Positions 18,201-27,200 of a stretch of 33,442 bases of DNA are shown piece after piece. Positions within the stretch are counted from its first letter, which is position 1. Each line of letters opens with the position of its first letter. Both the position numbers and the translations under genes were made by a program. The stretch is from Clostridia bacterium (GTDB lineage: Bacteria; Bacillota; Clostridia; Christensenellales; DUVY01). The stretch covers positions 1 through 33,442 of the forward strand of contig BNZQ01000021.1 in the NCBI GenBank assembly GCA_026001225.1, given 5' to 3'. The notes below the pieces were generated by a model that searched no databases, had not been told where the DNA came from, and saw only the letters and a list, made by a program, of their open reading frames with translations.

Positions 18201-21200
18201 AAGGGCAACCAGTATGTGGGCGGCGTAGTGGGGTATATCACGGTGGCGGCCACGGTCAAGAACGTGACGCTGACCGTGGATCTTACCGGCAGCGGCGGCT
18301 TTCTCGGCGGCATTGCCGGCAGATGCATGGCTCATACGTTTACGGACATTACCGTGTCGGGCAGCATCACGGGCGCGGGCTCCTACACCGGCGGCGTGGC
18401 GGGCCATATAGGCGCAGTAGGGACGATCACCCGGGCCGCCGTCTCGGCCAACGTGTACTCCTCCGGCTCGTATGTCGGCGGAATCGCCGGCTACTACGGC
18501 GCGGCGAACCAAATAACGAACATAGAGGACTGCGCGGTGAGCGGCAACGTCACGGGAGCGACGCAGGTGGGCGGCGCGGTCGGCAACAATCCCGGCCACC
18601 TGGTCGTTCGCGGCTTAAAGGTCACGGGGCGCGTTTCGGGCTCGAGCTCTATCGGGGGGATCGTGGGTCAGCAAGCCCGTTCGAATTATACGAATTACAT
18701 TTCCCTGTCCCTGTACGGCTATTTCGAAATCGGCGGCGTGGCGGGCGCAAGCTCTACGAATTCGATCATCGGCTATCACGCCAACGGCGCGCTGACCTTC
18801 TATATGACCTATAACGCCGAAAACAACGCGGTGTATTCGCAGCTGTTCAATTCGACGGCGACGGTCGCGCACACGAACGATTATCAAACGCCCGTGGGAC
18901 ATATCACATTCGCGGGAGCCGGATCGCGCAATCTGTACGCGAACTATTATTTTCTGTTCGACGCCGTGGGCTTTAAGCGCATGACCGTCCCGCTGTTTGT
19001 CGGCAGCGTGATGAATCTCGATCTGACCTTGCCCTACGAGGCGGATCTTGCCAGCGTGTACATCGAGGGCACCGGCACCGCGTCCGATCCGTTCAAAATA
19101 TCGACGCCGATTCATTTGATCGCGCTGCAACAGATCTTCAATTATGTCGGCGGCGCGCCCACGACCGCCGCGGCGCAAAGCATGAACGGTTGGACGCCTT
19201 ACGCCCGATTGTTTAAGGATATCGGCACGGTAGACCCCGCGATGATCAGGGCGCAGGTCATCGGTTACACAAACGACCCGCGCTATTTCCGTATCGACGG
19301 CAATATCGACATGAAGGCGTGGAACATGGCGGCCGAATCCAAGGATTACCCGTATTTCTACGGCATAGGCTTGAACAACGCCAATTTCTTTACGGGCGTC
19401 ATCGACGGCAACGGCAAAACGATCACGCTGGATATCAGCGGCGCAAAGCAATACTACGGCTTGATCGGCTTCGCGCGCGACACGCAAATCTCCAATCTGA
19501 CGGTGGACGGGCAGGTCATATCGACCGGCTCGTATGTCGGCGGCTTTATCGGCTATTTCCAGCAAGGCGCTTTGAAGCTGACGAAGTGCGTTTCCAAGGC
19601 ATATGTCAAAGGGACCTCGTATGTTTCCAACCTCGTGGGGTATATGGCCGCCTCCGCTACCGACAGTAAAATCGACGAATGCAGGGTGGAGGCGGATCAT
19701 TTCTCCACGAGCAATTACGCCGGCTTTATGGCGGGAGCCGTCGCCGCATCGGCGTATTTGGAAATCCGAGGCGGCTATGTCATGGGGAATTCCTACTATC
19801 CGACGGGCGCGGCCGCGCCGAGCTATTCGGGCGGCCTGGTGGGTCGGAATTATGCGGACGCCAATTTAAAGATAACGATCCTTTGGAAGAAGGACTTTCC
19901 GCAGAATCCGACGATCGAGGTTTGGGGACTCGTCACTTACAATGAAACCGGCACGGATTTAAAGAAGCACACGTTGGCCAATACGCCCGCCGCGCCCGAT
20001 TGGGAAATATCGTTCCATATGGAGGCGGCCAATTCGACCGTCAAGCTGTCGTCGTTCACGGTGCGTTTCGGCGGCGCGGACGACCCGATCCGGCGGATCC
20101 GGATCGACAACCGGTTTAATCTCGACCTCGGCGTGGTCGCGGCCAAGGAATCGCCCAGTCTGACGATCATCACGCGCGAGAGAACGCTCGCGGCCGGACA
20201 GACGACGACGCCTCTCCTTCCGTTTATCAAACCGACGCCGGACGCCACGGACCCGAACGCATTCATTTACATCGATCCGGGCGATTTTCTGTCGAATGAG
20301 ATCGTCGTCTCGTTTTCGGGCGACAACGTAATGGGCGATCTTGCGAACGGTTTTCATGTGGACGCGTCCGCGAAGGGCGGCACGTTTGTCATCAAGGTCA
20401 CGGTTACGCCGGCTCAAGGGGTGCAAGGGCCGTTCGTCGCGTTTGACGAAACCTTTCTGCTGACGGTCTATCCGAATCCCGACGATATTCCCACCGTGAA
20501 CGCGGCGAGCGAATATACGCTGTCGCTGGCGGAGCGGAACAAGCTGGATTTGGGGGACGTCCGCAATATCGCGCCGGTGCCGGGCGTTTCCGCGCCGATC
20601 GTTTCGGGCAGCACGTTCCTGCCGACCGATTACGCCGTGCAGTATACCTATAAGCAGGTGGACGAGAACGGCGCGCTCGTTACGGACGACGACCATCCCG
20701 ACGGATTCGATATTACGAGCCATATATTGTATCTGTCCGAAAAGGGAGGCGTGTTCAATCTTACGGTCCGGATCAGCAGCCTATACTTTCAGGACGTCGT
20801 GGGTACGACCGCGCTGACGGTTCATCCCTTCGCGGGAACGCCGCCCGCCGTTTCCGGCAGCGGTCAATACGAAACGACGCTGGGCGTGGGCGAAACCCGC
20901 GTGGACCTCTCGCAGATTATCCCGGTCAATCCCAATTCCTATAACGTACCGGGCGCGTTTACGACGGTTTATACCGTAACCGCCCGAAACGGCGACCCGT
21001 TCCTGGACGACGACGCCAATCCGGCGGGCGTCACGGGCGATATCTTCCACGCCGACAAAACGGGCGGCACATATACGGGAACGGTTACGTTTTACAGCAA
21101 TTATTTCGATCCGGTCACCCAAAGCTTTACGCTGACGGTGAATCCGAACGCCGCCCCGAAGCCTTCTCTGACGCAGGATACCGCCTTGTACGTTCTGCAG

Positions 21201-24200
21201 CCCAAAAACAACGCCGTCCTCTTATCCGGCGTTTTGGACAAATACATTTCCGGCGGCGGCTACAACGGAACGCTGTACGAGATCAGCTATGACGTTTTGG
21301 GCCGACTGAACGGCGGGAATTTGGAAGCGCTGGCCGCCGGCGAGGAATTCAACGGATACAGCCTGATAACGAGCTACGGCGGCGGGGTCTACCGGATACA
21401 GGTGACGGTTTCGTCGGAATTCTTTGACGATTTGGTCTTTACGCTCACCCTTACCGTTTTGCCCACGGATCAGAGTCCGACGGTATCGCCCGATACCGGC
21501 ACGCTGACGCTGACGCCGACACAGATCCAAATCGACGTTCAATCGATCATTCAAATCCGGAACAACGGCTTTACGGCCAACGATTATAAGGTCGAGTATC
21601 TCATCAACGGCGTATCGCTCGGCGACGACACGATCGTGGGCGTCAGCCCGAAGGGCGGCGTTTTGATCGTCACCGTGCGGTTCACGTCTCCCGACGGATA
21701 TTTCCCGACCTACGACAACACTTTCACGCTGAACATACTGCCTTTCAGCAGCAATACGCCCTCGGTTTCGGGCTTTCAATCCGAGGTCGTATTGCCCGCG
21801 CGGGATTTCACGGTAGACCTGCTGTCGCTGCTGACGCTGAACGACGGCGATTTCGCGAATCTGTATTCGATATCGTTTGTCTTGACGGATATAGCGGGAG
21901 TGGACGTAGATGAAACCGGCGGATTGCTCACCGTGCCGCTCACGGGCGGCAGCTGCAAGGTGACGGTTGTTCTCCACGCGCTCTACGGGCATTTCGACAA
22001 CATTATGTTCGGGCCTTATACGCTCGTGATCCGACCGAATCCCAATACGCCGGACATTGTAAAGAGCCTCAATCCGTACACGTTGGGCGCGGCGGACGAG
22101 ACGAGCGTCAATTTGAGAACCGTCTTTGCGATCGCGAACGGCGCGTATGACCCCGACGATTATACGGTTACTTTCTATGTCGATACCGTCTTAAACGCCG
22201 CGGGCGTCATCGACGGCATCGATCCCGAAACGTTTACGGGCGCGTCCTATACCGTTCGGATCGTCTTTGCAAGCGCGTATTTCGTCGGATATGAACACAC
22301 CGAAACGCTTACGGTTCATGCGTTCAGTCCGCAAACGCCCTATCTCGAGGATCCGTCGGGCGCGGCGAACGTGACGTACGAATACGAGCTGCCGCTGAAA
22401 ACCGACGCGGTTCGTATAGAGGACGTCATCCGCGTCAACGACGGCGCGTATTTTAACCGCTATACGTATGCGATCGTCTTTAAAAGCGGCGACGCTTACA
22501 CCGGCTTTACAAACGGCGTTTTGACCGTGCCCTATGCCGGCGGAACGTATGTCTTTACGATCACGTATACGGCCGACAACGGGGAATTCGCCGCTTACGG
22601 CGAGGACTTTACCTTGGTCGTTCTGCCGTGCTCCGCCGCTAAGCCCGGCGTCGGCGCGAACGCCCTTGAGCACGCTTTCGGCAAAACGGAGACCGATTTC
22701 GATCTGAACGGCCTGCTTGTGTTGGATAACGGCGCGTACGCCGCATCCGACTACAACTATAAAATCTACGTGGGCGGCGTCCAGCAAAGCACGGTCGGCA
22801 GGGTGTCGGTCGATACCCAAACCGATTATAAGATCGTCATCTCGAGCGTTTATTTCGACGATATCGAGGCGCCGTTGTCCGTTCTGCTGAAATATTGGCG
22901 TTCGGACGACACGACGATCACCGGTATCGACGTGGCATACGGTTCGGATACCGCTTCGGCCGCGCAAAACGCCGACGTCGTTTATTCGGTTCTGCTCAAT
23001 ACGGAAATCCGGACGTTCACGGTCACGCCGACGGGCGCGCACGGCGGCGCGACCGTAACGGTGACGGGCGCGGCGGGCGGCGCGGTGACCTTTGGGCCGA
23101 CCGAGCTCAAAAGAACGATTTCCATTCGCGTCCTCGCGGAAAACGGCGTAGACGAGCGAATCTATTACCTGACGTTGGAGATCGATCCCGTGGTCGGCAT
23201 TACGATCGACGCGTTGAGCGTGCAGAGAACGTACGAGCTGAACGAGGATATTTCCTATACGAATCTCGAGGCCTATAAGCTGCTTGGCAGCGGGACGAAG
23301 GTCGCGCTTGCCGGAACGGCCTATTCGGTGACGACGGACTTTGACAAAACGGCCGCCGGAACGTATACGGTGACGGTTGCGTTGACCGGCACCGCGTTTA
23401 CGCAGACCTATCAGGTCACGGTCAATCCCGCGCCTACGGTTCAGGATTTGTTGATAGACACGAGCGGCGTCAAGACGACCTATGCCGTGGGCGACACGTT
23501 GAATTTGACCGGTCTCCTCGTCAAGGCGTATATGTCCGACCACTCGCTGCGGGATTTAACGTCGGGCGACTATATGGTTGACGACTCCGCCTATGACGGC
23601 ACGGTCGCGGGCCCCTATACGATCACCGTTACCGCGGGCGCGAAATCCGCGACGTTCACCGTGACCGTCGTGTCTCTAAACGTCACGCTGGCGGATATCA
23701 TCGTCGATTCCGGCAACGTCAAGAAGGTGTACACCGTGGGCGACACGTTGGATTTAAGCGGCCTTGCCGTCACCGCGATCATGTCCGATATGACGACCTC
23801 GGTTTTGGCGCAGGGCGCGGACGGCTATACCGTGGAAAATGACTATGACGGCACGGTCGCGGGCACGTATACGGTCACGATTAAGGCCGGCGCCGGCGCG
23901 GTTTCCAAGACCTTTTCGGTGGAGGTTCGGGAGGTCGCGGCGATCGACGACCTGATCATAGACACGTCGGGCGTTAAAAAGATTTACGAGGTGGGAGACA
24001 CGTTGGTAACGACGGGCGTGGCCGTCAAGGCGTTGCGCAGCGACGGCACGATCGTCCTTCTGGATTCCTCTAAATACAATGTCAATTGGTCGAACGTCGA
24101 CATGAACACGGCGGATATTTACGAGGTCACCGTCACCGCGGGTACGGTTACCGCGACGTTTAATATCATGGTCAAGGCCGTCGTGATCGTCGTCAACCTC

Positions 24201-27200
24201 GAAGCGGACGCGACCGGCGTTAAAACCTCCTATGCGCTGACCGAGACCCTCGATCTTTCGGGCTTGGTCGTCAGAATCACAAAATCGGACGGCAGCACGG
24301 CGACCCTGTCCGAATCGGTCGGCGGCTCGGACGGATATGAAATCGACGACCGCGCGTTTGATGCAAGCGCCGCGGGCACGTACGATATTCTCGTAACCTA
24401 TGCTTCGCTTACGTCGCGGTTCTCCGTGACCGTCGTGCCCGACATGCCTTTGTTACCCGTCGGCTTGACGTTGGATTATTCGACGATGAAGCTGATCTAC
24501 AAGATCGGCGAAGCGCTCGATTATACGGGGCTTGCCGTTACGATTCAGTACGCCGACGGCTCCGGCAAGGTGTTGAGTGAGGCCGAATACGGCATCAACT
24601 CGGCCGCTTATGATAACACGCGGGCGGGTACCTATATGCTGAACGTGCAGGTCGGGAATTTGAGCGGCAGCTTTAACGTCATTGTGATCGGCGTCATGGA
24701 GATACAGCTCGATACGACCGGCATTCAATTGGTTTACTCTATCGGCGAATCGTTAAATATGTCCGGTTTACTTGTGGAAGCGTTGTATTCCGATTTCAGC
24801 GTCGTGACGTTGGGAACGGGCGAGTACAACGTCGATCAATCCGCTTTTAACAACACGGCGGCGGGTACGTATCCCGTAACGGTGACATATACCGTGGGGA
24901 CGGGGCCGTCCGCCAAAACGTTCACAAGGACGTATTCGGTCGTCGTGATCCCGGACGCGTCCGCGCCGACGGTTGCCAATCTGCTGTTGGATTATTCGGC
25001 TATCCGGTTGATTTACGATCTGAGCGATTCGTTCGATCCGACGGGACTTGTCGTCAAGGCGGTGTACGGCGACGGCTCGGTCGTTACGCTGAACGCTTCC
25101 GACTATAAGTTGGACGACGGCTTGTTTGATTCGACGGCGGAGGGTACCTGCACGATTTGGGTGCGCGCCTACGGGTTCGACGTTTCGTTCCCCGTCGTCG
25201 TACTTGACCAAAACAATCCTCCCGCGACACCGATTCCCGTCGCGCTTCTTGTCGATGACGGCGCGGTCAAAAAGACCTATAAGTTCGGCGAGAGCTTTGA
25301 TCCCCTCGGCTTGGACGTGACGCTTTTGACCTCGGACGGTGTGAGGACGCCCCTTACCGCCGCCGAGTATATATTGGATGACTCCGCTTTCCAAGCGAAC
25401 GCCGCCGGCAATTATACGATCAAGATTACGGTCGATGCCTTGACGGAGTCCTTCGTCGTCACCGTGCTGCCCGCGCCCTATGCCGTGGATCTGGTCGTAA
25501 ACACCGCGTCGGCCAAGCTGAATTATCTGCCCGGCGAATCGTTGGAGACGGGCGGCCTGGGCGTGTTTGCGGTCATGTCCGATTCCTCGGTGGTACGGTT
25601 GACGACTGAATATAACGTCGCCGGCTCCGCTTTTGACAATACGACCGCGGGAAGCTATACGATTAGGATTTCTTACGCGAGCTTTACGTTCGATTATGAC
25701 GTGACGGTTTTGTTCGTGCAAGCCTACACGGTGACGTTCGATACGGACGGCGGCTCGCAGGCGCCCGCCGCACAAACGGTATCCGAGAACGGGTACGTCG
25801 TCTATGTCGCCAATCCCGTTAAGAACGGCTATCGGTTCCTCGGATGGTTTGCAACGGCCGGGGCTACGGCGGAATGGAACTTTTCGACGGACACGGTGAC
25901 GGGAAATATCACGCTGACGGCGCGGTGGGAGAACGCGGCGGCGGTCCATACGGTGACCGTGACGGGCGGGACGGGCTCCGGCGTCTATGCGGACGGCTCG
26001 GCCGTGACTGTGCGGCTGTCGGTTCCGGCGGGTCAACGGTTCACGGCTTGGACGGCGACGGGGATTGCGGTCTCCGCTTTGACCGACAACGGCGACGGCA
26101 ACTACACCTTTACCTTGAACGGCGCGGATGTAACCTTGACCGCAGCGTATGCCGCAATTCCTTCCTACACGGTGACGTTCGACACGGACGGCGGCTCGCA
26201 GGCGCCCACGTCCCAAACGGTATACGAGAACGAATACGTCGTCTATGTCGCCAATCCCGTTAAGAACGGCTATCGGTTCCTCGGTTGGTTTGCTACGGCC
26301 GGCGCGACGGCGGAATGGGACTTCTCGACGGACGCGGTGACGGGGAATATCACGCTGACGGCGCGGTGGGAGAACGCGGCGGCGGTCCATACGGTGACCG
26401 TGACGGGCGGGACGGGCTCCGGCGTCTATGCGGACGGCTCGGCCGTGACTGTGCGGCTGTCGGTTCCGGCGGGTCAACGGTTCACGGCTTGGACGGCGAC
26501 GGGGATTGCGGTCTCCGCTTTGACCGACAACGGCGACGGCAACTACACCTTTACCTTGAACGGCGCGGATGTAACCTTGACCGCAGCGTATGCCGCAATT
26601 CCGGCCTACACGGTGACGTTCGACACGGACGGCGGCTCGCAGGCGCCCACGTCCCAAACGGTATACGAGAACGAATACGTCGTCTATGTCGCAAATCCGA
26701 CCCGGAGCGGTTATCGGTTCCTCGGTTGGTTTGCCGCGGCCGGCGCGACGGCGGAATGGGACTTTTCGACGGACGCGGTGACGGGGAATATCACGCTGAC
26801 GGCGCGGTGGGAGAACGCGGCGGCGGTCCATACGGTGACCGTGACGGGCGGGACGGGCTCCGGTATCTATGCGGACGGCACGGACGTGACGGCGCGGCTG
26901 TCGGTCCCGACGGGACAACGGTTCACGGCTTGGACGGCGACGGGGATTGCGGTCTCCGCGTTGACCGACAACGGCGACGGCAGCTACACCTTTACCTTGA
27001 ACGGCGCGGATGTAACCTTGACCGCCGCGTATGCCGCAATTCCTTCCTACACGGTGACGTTCGATACGGACGGAGGTTCGCAGGCGCCCGCCGCCCAAAC
27101 GGTATACGAGAACGAATACGTCGTCTATGTCGCCAATCCCGTTAAGAACGGTTATCGGTTCCTCGGTTGGTTTGCCGCGGCCGGGGCTGTGACGGAATGG

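Noticed and set aside
15378..18599. 1,073-codon open frame on the minus strand opposite the GLUG modules
   Set aside because: Same cause: a shadow of the giant gene with Arg/Ala/Asp-rich sequence, no ribosome site and no recognisable domain. The similar minus-strand frame at 12003-14201 is rejected for the same reason.
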